Origin: Ruminococcus sp. UBA1828
GTDB taxonomy: Bacteria; Bacillota; Clostridia; Oscillospirales; Ruminococcaceae
DNA length: 7,343 nucleotides
Assembly: GCA_002338885.1 (NCBI GenBank)
Contig: DDJI01000001.1
Coordinates: 1,912-9,254 of the forward strand
Reading direction: 5' to 3'
Part shown: positions 1-6,771 of the stretch, one piece after another
Numbering within the stretch: position 1 is the stretch's first letter
Layout of the letters: the number at the start of each line of letters is the position of its first letter
The notes under the pieces: model-generated
What the model saw: only the letters and a program-made list of their open reading frames with translations
Databases searched by the model: none
Told to the model about the DNA's origin: nothing
Made by a program: the position numbers and the translations under genes

Positions 1-1280
1 TGAGTTATCACAAAAGTAGTTACGCTCTCCGGTTCGAGAACATATTCAAACTCATTACTATCATACTGCACATTCCCGATTCTTTCAAGACTTTTGTTTG
101 CACTTGTCGTGTACGCCTCGATATATTTAAGCTCATCAGAGCCGCCTATTTCAAATCGCTGACCGTAGCTTGTCTGGCTCTCGTTGACGGCGACAATCAC
201 AGTTTTTCCGTCTCCTTTGTACGCTGAAACGCTCACTCCGTCAGCATGCGTTTCCGTCGCTCCTATGCGGATATATCCCGGGCGGACAAACTTAGAAAAC
301 TGCGCCATGCAGTATCCGCGCTTGCTTATGGTGCCGTCTTCCTTCATCGGACCGTAAAATCGCCTTATGTACCACCACACATACGCCTGCATATTTCCTT
401 CTGTCATCGCATCAGAAATATTAGCCGCGACCTCAAGCGCGTTCGGCCAAACATCCGCATCCGTAGAGCTGTCCGGAACATAGACCTCTGTCATCCACAG
501 CTCCTTTCCCTCGCCCTTTTCCTCGAACAAAGGATACGCCATGTCCCACTTTTGAGTTCCGTAAAAATGCGTTGCAAATATATCTACCTTTGAAAGCGCT
601 TCTTCAGAGTTGAGAATCTCGTCATAGAAGTCCTTTCTATACTGAAAAGACTCGGGAGTCATTATCCTGCAATCTATCATATCGGAGTAATTGATGATAA
701 AGTCCATTATCTCCTCTGTGGACCACCATGTCCAGCCATCGGCATAGTCAGGCTCGTTTTGAATTGATATGGCGTAAAGCTCAACTCCGTTGTCCCGCAT
801 GTACGTGACAAAATCGTTTAAATGCTCTGCGTACTCCGCATACTTGTCATGCCTTAGGCGCTGAGCGTTTTCGTTGCCGTTATGGTTGAATTTTTCGCAA
901 AGCTCGGCGGGCGGATTCCAAGGAGACGCAAACACCAAAAGTCCTTCATCGACAGCGGCCTTCGCGGTTTCAAGCTCTTTTGACCAGTTTTCTCTGTCAG
1001 GGTCAACGTGTATTCTGAGTATCGAAAAGCCGAGCTGATCCTCGCCGTTTTTAAACGCCGTTTCCCTTTGTTCTTCCGTAAGATCCGCAATCCACGTCGG
1101 ATAGTTGATTCCTCCGAATCCTCTTATCAGCTGATGCTCCTCTGACGGATCCACGGTAACCGTCGCAGAAGCAGCCGTACCGCTCAGGTCCGGAACAAAA
1201 AGCTCATCATTCATCCCGCCGCAGCTGACAAGCGGCAAAAGCATGGCAGCCGCCAAAACAACGCACAATATCTTTTTCAT
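1..1280 (-). CDS. xynC: GH30 subfamily 8 glucuronoxylan endo-1,4-beta-xylanase, lipoprotein, partial at left edge (XynC-like)
   Basis: The frame runs from ATG at 1280 without a stop to the left edge, giving 426 visible residues. The first 20 residues form a lipoprotein signal (KK, a hydrophobic stretch, then lipobox LVSC with C20 as the lipidated residue), so the enzyme should sit on the outer face of the membrane. The rest strongly resembles Bacillus XynC. The general acid/base is E176 in SIQNEPDY, followed by a WTWW segment. The nucleophile is E265 in LWMTEVY. The later motif WWYIRRFYGPMKEDG lies in the region where GH30_8 enzymes hold the arginine that binds the glucuronic acid side chain. 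Known GH30_8 enzymes cut the xylan backbone at positions set by methylglucuronate branches. The C-terminal beta-structure (about residues 331-426) ends in SVTTFVIT, which matches the end of XynC. The stop is therefore probably just outside the window unless a further module follows. The start is supported by GAGAGG nine bases upstream. The symbol is assigned by family resemblance. Confidence 0.93.
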   Translation of the reverse strand, partial: MKKILCVVLAAAMLLPLVSCGGMNDELFVPDLSGTAASATVTVDPSEEHQLIRGFGGINYPTWIADLTEEQRETAFKNGEDQLGFSILRIHVDPDRENWSKELETAKAAVDEGLLVFASPWNPPAELCEKFNHNGNENAQRLRHDKYAEYAEHLNDFVTYMRDNGVELYAISIQNEPDYADGWTWWSTEEIMDFIINYSDMIDCRIMTPESFQYRKDFYDEILNSEEALSKVDIFATHFYGTQKWDMAYPLFEEKGEGKELWMTEVYVPDSSTDADVWPNALEVAANISDAMTEGNMQAYVWWYIRRFYGPMKEDGTISKRGYCMAQFSKFVRPGYIRIGATETHADGVSVSAYKGDGKTVIVAVNESQTSYGQRFEIGGSDELKYIEAYTTSANKSLERIGNVQYDSNEFEYVLEPESVTTFVIT

Positions 1281-1289
1281 CCAATCACG

Positions 1290-1295
1290 CCTCTC
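1290..1295 (-). promoter_or_regulatory. Ribosome binding site of the GH30_8 gene
   Basis: GAGAGG on the minus strand lies nine bases upstream of ATG 1280. It fixes the start that gives the lipoprotein signal peptide. Confidence 0.75.
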
Positions 1296-1307
1296 ATTTT
1301 TAATTAC

Positions 1308-1336
1308 ATTGTATAACTTAATCGGCAGCTTTGCAA
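1308..1336 (-). promoter_or_regulatory. Sigma-A-type promoter of the GH30_8 gene
   Basis: Minus strand: -35 TTGCAA (1331-1336, 4/6 to consensus), 17-base spacer, -10 TACAAT (1308-1313, 5/6). Transcription should begin near 1301, leaving a short leader of about 20 bases that includes the ribosome binding site. It lies directly downstream of the terminator of the preceding gene, suggesting independent expression. Predicted by eye only. Confidence 0.6.
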
Positions 1337-1345
1337 TACAACCAG

Positions 1346-1382
1346 CAAAATAAATGCACCCATCGCTCAGCGACAGGTGCAT
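1346..1382 (-). terminator. Intrinsic terminator after the GH141-like gene
   Basis: Seven bases past the TAA stop (1389-1391) on the minus strand is a two-tier hairpin. ATGCACC (1376-1382) pairs with GGTGCAT (1354-1360). A CA/CA internal loop separates this from an inner TCGC/GCGA stem with a three-base loop. The hairpin is followed by the T-rich run TTTATTTT. The tail is interrupted by one A, so efficiency may be moderate. Confidence 0.75.
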
Positions 1383-1388
1383 GCAAAG

Positions 1389-2060
1389 TTATTCAACCGT
1401 TACCTTAGCGTCCGACTGCGAAAGTATCGTGCCGTCAGCGTCTACAACAGTCATAATATACACTCCCGGTTCGGTAGGAGCCTTCATGCTCGTTGCGTCT
1501 CCGGCAGCTCTTGACTGCGTGGGATCATCTTCATCAAACGCAGACAGTCCCGAAGGCGCAAGCCAAATCACAAGGCTTGCATCGTTTGCGGGGTTGGAGA
1601 ACGGAACATCCTCGCCCGGGCCGACAGTCATGTCGTACTCAAGAAGCGTATTAGCTATCATAACCTCCGTGGTTATGTTATATGTCTGAGTTTCTCCGTC
1701 TGCATCGGAAGTTGCAACTATCTCCCACTCTCCGGCATCGGAAATGATGAAGCCGTCAGCAGCCTGAGTTCCGTTTACGGTTACGGTGTAGCCGTCCTTG
1801 ATCTCAAGCTCAAGAGGAGACATCTTGCTTACGGTATAAGTTCTGCCGTCGGATACGTTTACTGCGGAGGTGTTCTCACCTGCGTAAACAGTAAACTCGC
1901 TTTCACCTGACACTGTGCCGTCAGCATATACAATGTAGAGCTTATACTCGCCCGGCTCGTCGGGAATCTGAATGGTCTTTTCATTTCCCGCGGCGGTGGT
2001 CATGGTAGAGCACTCCTCAAACTCGGTAGTTCCCGCGGGGGCAAGCCATACGGTATCGTC
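1389..2060 (-). repeat. Duplicated WLAP beta-module flanking an Ig-like module within the GH141-like protein
   Basis: Two segments of the protein align over their whole length. Both have W-L-A-P-x-G (W740 and W901), a loop with A-A-G, then E-P-G-x-Y (770 and 932), then A-D-G-T (781 and 943), then S-x-S and a terminal V-x-V strand. The offset is constant at about 161-162 residues. The repeat is visible in the protein and not obvious in the DNA, so the duplication is old. Between the copies is a different beta-module containing TVTVNGTQAADG, like bacterial Ig-type domains. Confidence 0.75.
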
Positions 2061-4265
2061 AGCCTCTAAAAGTCCTCTTCTGTTTAAAAGCTCGCCGCAG
2101 GCAATTGAAACGTTTGCCGCCAGCTCGTAGTAATCATCAGGCATAACGTCCTTTGAAACCATGTCTACATACTCATCCTCAAGTCCTGAATAGAGCACAA
2201 CATCGTATCCCTCAACAGGCCAGATGTAATCTTCGTTTACATACTGCTCAAGCGTGCAGTTAGGAGCCGTTGTCTCGGAACGGTCTGTATTTGAGAAGCC
2301 GTTTGTAACTATGCAGTCGTGCTTTCTCATCCAGTCGTTAAGCTCATACACGTTTCTTATTACATTAGTTACAACGTTGTGGTCAAAGAGTATATACGCA
2401 CTTCCCTCATCGGGGTGGAAACCGTTGACCATTCTTGAACCGTCGGCAACGGTAGGCTCGCGGAAGCAGTTGATGTAGTTGTAGCTCATCTCGGTGACGT
2501 CCGTCCAGTCCTCATTGCCCTGCTGACCGAGCGTGTAAATTCCGCCGGCATCCTGAAGAACGGAGCATATCTCCTCAACTCTGTTGTAGTTTACATGGTT
2601 ATATCTTGAGGTGGTTGTGGGCTGTCCGGGAAGCTGAGAGCCTTCCGTGCCGTCAAAGTTGCACCAGCCCCATCCTATGCTCATTCCGCTGTAGGAGCAC
2701 TTATAAATGAAGTTGTGCTCAACAGTCAGATTATAAGTAAAGAAGGTTGTAATGGGCGAGTTTCCGGGGAAGAAGTAGCAGTTTTCAAGAAGATAATTGT
2801 TCTTAATGGTTATGTTCTTAGGCACTGCCTCTGTTCCGTAAGGGAACTTTTCCTTGTCGGGTCCTGCGCTTGTCTCGCTTACCCTTTGCTCCTCGGTGTC
2901 GTTTTCATATATGTGCTGGAGGTGACCTACGGTTATTCCGCCGCCGCCTGTATAAGCAATGAAGTTGCCTATTATGTCGCAATCGTAAACGTCGTTTTCA
3001 AGGTGTATTCCCAAATATCCTGTAGACTCAAATCCGCCGTTTATGAAATCAACGTCATGCGCGGTTGAAACATGTACCGCTGCCGGCGCAACATCGAAAG
3101 CTCTGTAAAGATCGTTGTGCCAGTATACATCAGAATACTTAGTATAAATTGTGCAGTTCTGAGTGGTTGCATTTCCGTGCGAGCCATCAAGCTCATACAG
3201 ATTCCAGTCGGAATATGCAAAGGTAAGTCCGTCAAATATGATGTACTGAGCATACGTCTCCAAAGGCTCTGAGCCGCTTACCTCTACAAGCTTTTCAAGC
3301 TCCGGTATGATAACCTGCGCTTCGTTTATGTCCTCGCCTTCTCTGGGGATGTAGTAAAGCATGCTTCCCGCCTGGTCAAAGTAGAACTGACCCTCGCTGT
3401 CAAGCCACTCAAACACGTTTATTACATCATTTGATGCGGTGGGGTTGTAGTTTGTATTCCATCCCAGATTCTGCGCAATAGCGGCATAAGGCATCTGGAA
3501 GTTTACCTGCGTATCGCCGTCCTCGGTAACCTCAAGGTCCTGAGCGCAAACAGTAGCCTTAACCCATGTGGAGCCTGATTCAAGCTCGATATTTTGAGGG
3601 TTTCTTGTGTCTGCGGGGAGACCGAACGACTCATCAAATATGTTTCCCGTCCTTATAGTCGTGCCGCTGCTCGATATCCACGCCCAGTCAGCCTGTCCTG
3701 CAACTATAGAATAGAAACCTACGGCTTTAAGAGGGGTCGCGGTTCTTCTTGTCATCTCCGCGCGGATGCCGTCTACGTATATGGCTCTGAGCTTATCGTC
3801 TCTTTCCAAAGGAGCTTTGTATGCCACAAGACCGTCCTCGAGCCAGTCCACATCGTCGGCCACAACCCACTCTGCATCGAGGATTTTTCCGCCGCTGATA
3901 ATCGGCTTTGCGCCCTCCGCTGCACGGTAGATTATGTTGCATTTCGTCGTTCCGGAGTCGTCCTCATTAAAAACAAGAGTCTCATCAAGCTCATAGAAGC
4001 CGTCTGCTATCTCAACAATGATGTCGCCCTTATTCTTTTTAAGGCCTCTTACATACTCCTTTGCGCCTTCAATAGTGCCAAACGGATTTTCCTTACTTCC
4101 GTCCGCCGTCTCGTCGTTGCCGTCGGGAGACACATACACAGTATATGCTATCTCGTGCGGCTCGTCGGACGCAGCGTCATCACCGCAGCCGGCAAATGAC
4201 GTCAGCACCATGGCAAAGGTACACATCATAACGACAAGTGCCAATGCTCTTTTAAATTTCATCAT
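1389..4265 (-). CDS. Surface lipoprotein with right-handed parallel beta-helix, GH141-like glycoside hydrolase, with repeated C-terminal modules
   Basis: The protein has 958 residues from ATG 4265. A lipoprotein signal ends at lipobox SFAGC (C27), followed by an acidic linker. From about residue 40 comes the entry motif of extracellular beta-helix enzymes (YVSPDGND, then NPFGTIEGAKEYVR, later IIYRAAEGAKPIISGG). Beta-helix coils continue to about residue 705 (SPI..., GGGGITVG, DAGGIYTLG, HPDEGSAYILFDHN). This architecture resembles GH141, a family with reported xylanase and alpha-L-fucosidase members. D572 in DAGGIYTLG and D619/E620 in HPDEGS are candidate catalytic acids by analogy. The C-terminus holds a WLAP module (around 716-795), an Ig-like module (802-868) and a second WLAP module (880-958); these may bind carbohydrate or act as spacers. 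The xylanase next door suggests a hemicellulose substrate, but GH120 or a lyase-like beta-helix family cannot be excluded. An in-frame GTG at 4352 would add 29 residues and bury the signal peptide, so I reject it. Confidence 0.8.
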   Translation of the reverse strand: MMKFKRALALVVMMCTFAMVLTSFAGCGDDAASDEPHEIAYTVYVSPDGNDETADGSKENPFGTIEGAKEYVRGLKKNKGDIIVEIADGFYELDETLVFNEDDSGTTKCNIIYRAAEGAKPIISGGKILDAEWVVADDVDWLEDGLVAYKAPLERDDKLRAIYVDGIRAEMTRRTATPLKAVGFYSIVAGQADWAWISSSGTTIRTGNIFDESFGLPADTRNPQNIELESGSTWVKATVCAQDLEVTEDGDTQVNFQMPYAAIAQNLGWNTNYNPTASNDVINVFEWLDSEGQFYFDQAGSMLYYIPREGEDINEAQVIIPELEKLVEVSGSEPLETYAQYIIFDGLTFAYSDWNLYELDGSHGNATTQNCTIYTKYSDVYWHNDLYRAFDVAPAAVHVSTAHDVDFINGGFESTGYLGIHLENDVYDCDIIGNFIAYTGGGGITVGHLQHIYENDTEEQRVSETSAGPDKEKFPYGTEAVPKNITIKNNYLLENCYFFPGNSPITTFFTYNLTVEHNFIYKCSYSGMSIGWGWCNFDGTEGSQLPGQPTTTSRYNHVNYNRVEEICSVLQDAGGIYTLGQQGNEDWTDVTEMSYNYINCFREPTVADGSRMVNGFHPDEGSAYILFDHNVVTNVIRNVYELNDWMRKHDCIVTNGFSNTDRSETTAPNCTLEQYVNEDYIWPVEGYDVVLYSGLEDEYVDMVSKDVMPDDYYELAANVSIACGELLNRRGLLEADDTVWLAPAGTTEFEECSTMTTAAGNEKTIQIPDEPGEYKLYIVYADGTVSGESEFTVYAGENTSAVNVSDGRTYTVSKMSPLELEIKDGYTVTVNGTQAADGFIISDAGEWEIVATSDADGETQTYNITTEVMIANTLLEYDMTVGPGEDVPFSNPANDASLVIWLAPSGLSAFDEDDPTQSRAAGDATSMKAPTEPGVYIMTVVDADGTILSQSDAKVTVE

Positions 4266-4273
4266 ACTAAATA

Positions 4274-4279
4274 CCACTT
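4274..4279 (-). promoter_or_regulatory. Weak ribosome binding site deciding the GH141-like start
   Basis: AAGTGG on the minus strand is eight bases before ATG 4265 and eleven before the adjacent ATG 4262. The match to the 16S tail is modest. This start gives an orthodox lipoprotein signal. The competing GTG at 4352 has a GAGG at 4360-4363, but that falls at the predicted transcription start and would probably be lost or sit at the very 5' end of the mRNA. Confidence 0.5.
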
Positions 4280-4282
4280 TCT

Positions 4283-4298
4283 TTAAACATGTGTTTAA
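4283..4298. promoter_or_regulatory. Perfect 16-bp palindrome in the leader of the GH141-like gene (possible operator)
   Basis: TTAAACA and TGTTTAA form 7-bp arms around a TG centre. It lies about 60 bases downstream of the predicted transcription start and 17 bases before the start codon. The size and symmetry fit a dimeric repressor site. As RNA it overlaps a competing small hairpin (TGTGT-TAA-ACACA). The binding protein is unknown and no regulator is encoded in the window. Confidence 0.35.
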
Positions 4299-4366
4299 CA
4301 CAAAACCTAAAACTGCGAACCTGCACATGCGAAAACAAGTCCGAGCTTTCACATTAAATCCTCACT

Positions 4367-4395
4367 ATTATAACATGACTATCAAGATTCATCAA
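4367..4395 (-). promoter_or_regulatory. Strong extended -10 promoter of the GH141-like gene
   Basis: Minus strand: -35 TTGATG (4390-4395, 4/6), 17-base spacer, TGT followed by a perfect TATAAT (4367-4372). The predicted start is near 4360, which implies a 5' leader of about 95 bases before ATG 4265. It lies between the exporter terminator and the gene, so expression should be independent of the upstream operon. Confidence 0.75.
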
Positions 4396-4450
4396 TAGCA
4401 ATGTTAAAATCTTTTATAGTATTTCTAATGTCTACATCCGTAGTCCGCTC

Positions 4451-4484
4451 AAAAAAGCGCGGCATCCAAAAGGCTGCTGCGCTT
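4451..4484 (-). terminator. Strong intrinsic terminator after the ABC exporter gene
   Basis: Minus strand: a 13-position stem begins AAGCGC and ends GCGCTT, with only two mismatches and a TTTT loop. It is followed immediately by a run of six T (4451-4456), and lies about 20 bases past the TGA stop at 4504-4506. On the plus strand the hairpin is followed by A residues, so it should work only for leftward transcription. It closes the DUF1854/ABC exporter unit. Confidence 0.88.
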
Positions 4485-4503
4485 AAAAAAATCATATCGG
4501 GTA

Positions 4504-6729
4504 TCACGCCGTAGCGGGAGTGACAGCCTTTTTCATCTTGGTTGTCTTTCTCTGAGCCATGACAAGGCTGTAATACACACCTTTTTTGCGCATAAGCTCG
4601 TCATGCGTTCCCATCTCGGCAAGCCTTCCCTTATCCAAGACTATGAGCTGATCAGCGTTTGAAAGCGTTGAAAGCCTGTGAGCGATTGCAATGGTAGTTC
4701 TGCCCTTGCAAAGCTCGTTTAAGCCCTCCTGTATCTGCTTTTCCGTCTCGGTATCCAAAGATGCCGTAGCCTCGTCAAGTATTATAATTTTGGGGTTATG
4801 AAGTATCGCTCTTGCAATTGCGATGCGCTGCCTCTCTCCTCCGGAAAGAGTATAGCCCTTGTTGCCCACTCTTGTGTTGTAGCCGTCCGGCAGTTTGGTT
4901 ATAAACTCGTGAGCATGAGCTATCTTTGCCGCCTGAACTATCTCTTCAAACGTAGCATCCGGCTTTGCATATGAGATGTTGTCAAGCACGCTTCCCTCAA
5001 ACAAATACGTCTCCTGTAAAACAACGCCGACCTGAGACCTCAAGCTCTGCTGAGATATCTTTCTTATATCCACACCGTCTATCTTTACAGCTCCCTGTGT
5101 CACGTCGTACAAGCGCAATATCAGATTTATCATTGTCGATTTTCCGACGCCGGAATGTCCGACAATGCCTACCATCTTTCCTTTTTCTATCTTGCAGCTT
5201 ATATCCTTGAGAACGGGGTTGTACACCTTGTATCCGAAGTACACGTGGTCAAACTCTATGTCTCCCTTGATGTCAAGGTCAACGCAGTCTGTTGTGTCGC
5301 GGACGTCCGTCTGCTCCTCAAGTATCTCAAATACCTTTGACGCACTTATGGATGCATCGGCAAACGTTCTCGGAAGCTGCATAAGCCATCTGAGCGGCGT
5401 GTAAAGCATCGTGACATAAGAAGTAAACTGTGTAAGCTCACCTAAGGTCATAGATCCCCAGCCCGGGACAAAATCAAGAACCATCTTTGCTCCGAAGAAA
5501 AGAATAAGGTAGTTTCCGAAGGTCAGCAAAAAGTCTGTGACAGGCCAGATGAGGTTCCAAACCACTTCCGCCTTTGATGCGGCCTTGGCCCATTTTCCCG
5601 AAGCTGTTTTGTACTTTTCTATCTCGTCTTTTTCCGTTCCGCAAGACTTGACCACTTTAATGCCGTTTAAGGCGTCGTGCAAAAGCCTTGAGTGGAAGTT
5701 AGAACATCGCCATGAACGGGAGTAGTGCATGTGAATGACGTTGTACAGCCTCTTGACTATTATCAGCACGAACGGTATCGGGAGTATGGCTAAAATAGCG
5801 AGCTTCCAATTCATTATGCATATTATAACCATAACGATGATAAGTGAAAGTATTCTGACTATCGCCTGCTTGCCGTTATCGGTTATAAAGCTTTGGAGCT
5901 TGTTGGCATCGTTTGAAACACGTGAAATGAGTTCTCCGGCTGTTTTCTTGGATATAGACGTCATTGACAGATCAAGCGTCTTGTTAAACACATCCTGCCT
6001 TAAATCCTGACCCAGATTGAGCGCTACAAAATAGCTGCACTTCATGTTCAGATAATCGAACAGCACGCTCACTATTACCGTGCCCAAAAGCGCCAGGCAA
6101 AGAAGCCCAAAGCCTTCCCAGTTGATGCTTGTCGATGCAGCCGCCGTTTCAGCCGGCCTGACGTAATCATCTATTAAAAGTCTGTTTATGTAGGGCGAAA
6201 CCACTCCTATCAGCTCGCCCAGAACCGTGCATATTATCGCAACGGCAAAGACCTTTTTATACGGCCCCACGCGCTTTATAAGCTTAGAAAAAACTTTCAG
6301 CTTTGAAGTGCAGTAAGGGCACTGCGTATATCCGTCGAGCGGGAGGTGGCACTTTGGGCATTTCGGTTCGTCGATGTCGCTCTTTTCAACCAAAACTCCG
6401 GTAGTAAGATAGTGATTTATTATTTTGCAAAGCTCGGCAAACGCTATAAAATTGTCCTGCGTGAAGGCGCATATGCACATTTGCGTGACATCATTCTTTC
6501 TGCCGACCATCATCGAGCATCCGACAAGCTGTTCGCAGGCATATTCGTCATAGTCATCAAAGTTATATGTTTTTTCGAGCTTATCATTTACATACACAAG
6601 TATTTTTTTGTCCCTTGTGACGCACAGATCTCCTTTAACCTTTTTTGCGTTTCCGTACAGATTAAACGGCAATGCAAACAGAAAATCGTCAAGGCTTGTC
6701 CCGCTTGGCGCTTCAAGAAGCAAATTCAT
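4504..6729 (-). CDS. ABC exporter half-transporter (permease fused to ATPase) with N-terminal domain and zinc ribbon
   Basis: This 741-residue protein is a type IV (type I exporter fold) half-transporter that should work as a dimer in the cytoplasmic membrane, using ATP to export an unknown substrate. Residues 1-115 form an uncharacterised domain, perhaps PH-like (inference). It is followed by a zinc ribbon with paired cysteines C124/C127 and C137/C140. Six membrane helices follow, at about 158-178, 206-226, 287-306, 308-327, 388-415 and 430-450. The nucleotide-binding domain is complete: Walker A GHSGVGKST (524-532), Q-loop Q572, signature LSGGERQ (628-634), Walker B IIILDEA with E653, and H-loop H684. 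A homodimer could therefore have two competent sites. Ordinary exporters of this kind are near 580-600 residues; the N-terminal addition explains the extra length. The start has AAGGAG eleven bases upstream. It follows the DUF1854 gene by 42 bases, probably in one operon. Substrate is not predictable from sequence. Confidence 0.92.
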   Translation of the reverse strand: MNLLLEAPSGTSLDDFLFALPFNLYGNAKKVKGDLCVTRDKKILVYVNDKLEKTYNFDDYDEYACEQLVGCSMMVGRKNDVTQMCICAFTQDNFIAFAELCKIINHYLTTGVLVEKSDIDEPKCPKCHLPLDGYTQCPYCTSKLKVFSKLIKRVGPYKKVFAVAIICTVLGELIGVVSPYINRLLIDDYVRPAETAAASTSINWEGFGLLCLALLGTVIVSVLFDYLNMKCSYFVALNLGQDLRQDVFNKTLDLSMTSISKKTAGELISRVSNDANKLQSFITDNGKQAIVRILSLIIVMVIICIMNWKLAILAILPIPFVLIIVKRLYNVIHMHYSRSWRCSNFHSRLLHDALNGIKVVKSCGTEKDEIEKYKTASGKWAKAASKAEVVWNLIWPVTDFLLTFGNYLILFFGAKMVLDFVPGWGSMTLGELTQFTSYVTMLYTPLRWLMQLPRTFADASISASKVFEILEEQTDVRDTTDCVDLDIKGDIEFDHVYFGYKVYNPVLKDISCKIEKGKMVGIVGHSGVGKSTMINLILRLYDVTQGAVKIDGVDIRKISQQSLRSQVGVVLQETYLFEGSVLDNISYAKPDATFEEIVQAAKIAHAHEFITKLPDGYNTRVGNKGYTLSGGERQRIAIARAILHNPKIIILDEATASLDTETEKQIQEGLNELCKGRTTIAIAHRLSTLSNADQLIVLDKGRLAEMGTHDELMRKKGVYYSLVMAQRKTTKMKKAVTPATA

Positions 6730-6733
6730 ATAT

Positions 6734-6748
6734 GAAAGGACTCCTTTC
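6734..6748. promoter_or_regulatory. Ribosome binding site of the exporter, embedded in a palindrome
   Basis: AAGGAG (6741-6746 on the minus strand) lies eleven bases before ATG 6729. It is part of a perfect 7+1+7 inverted repeat (GAAAGGA, centre, TCCTTTC). As RNA, a 5-bp stem with a 5-base loop could partly hide the ribosome binding site, which might tune translation relative to the upstream gene. The stem is weak, so the regulatory reading is inference. Confidence 0.5.
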
Positions 6749-6771
6749 TTGATTACTGAAAAGATATATAA

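Noticed and set aside
854..1090. 78-codon minus-strand frame inside the GH30_8 gene
   Set aside because: It is a +1/+2 frame shadow of the XynC-like coding sequence, which reads intact through the region in another frame. Its product is Lys/Arg-rich with no domain.
3594..4199. 201-codon open frame on the plus strand inside the GH141-like gene
   Set aside because: It lies wholly antisense to a gene with convincing domains. Its product is rich in Arg, Cys, Val and Tyr with no recognisable motif, and no ribosome binding site supports it. The same applies to the other plus-strand frames (for example 246-593, 1354-1689, 2715-3068, 4018-4398, 6346-6735).
4283..4360. Riboswitch or attenuator in the GH141-like leader
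   Set aside because: I see no known aptamer pattern and no terminator-type hairpin with a T tail. Only small stems and the palindrome are present.
4451..4490. Bidirectional terminator, since A-runs lie on both sides of the hairpin
   Set aside because: On the plus strand the hairpin is followed by A residues rather than T residues, so only leftward termination is supported. There is also no plus-strand gene ending there.
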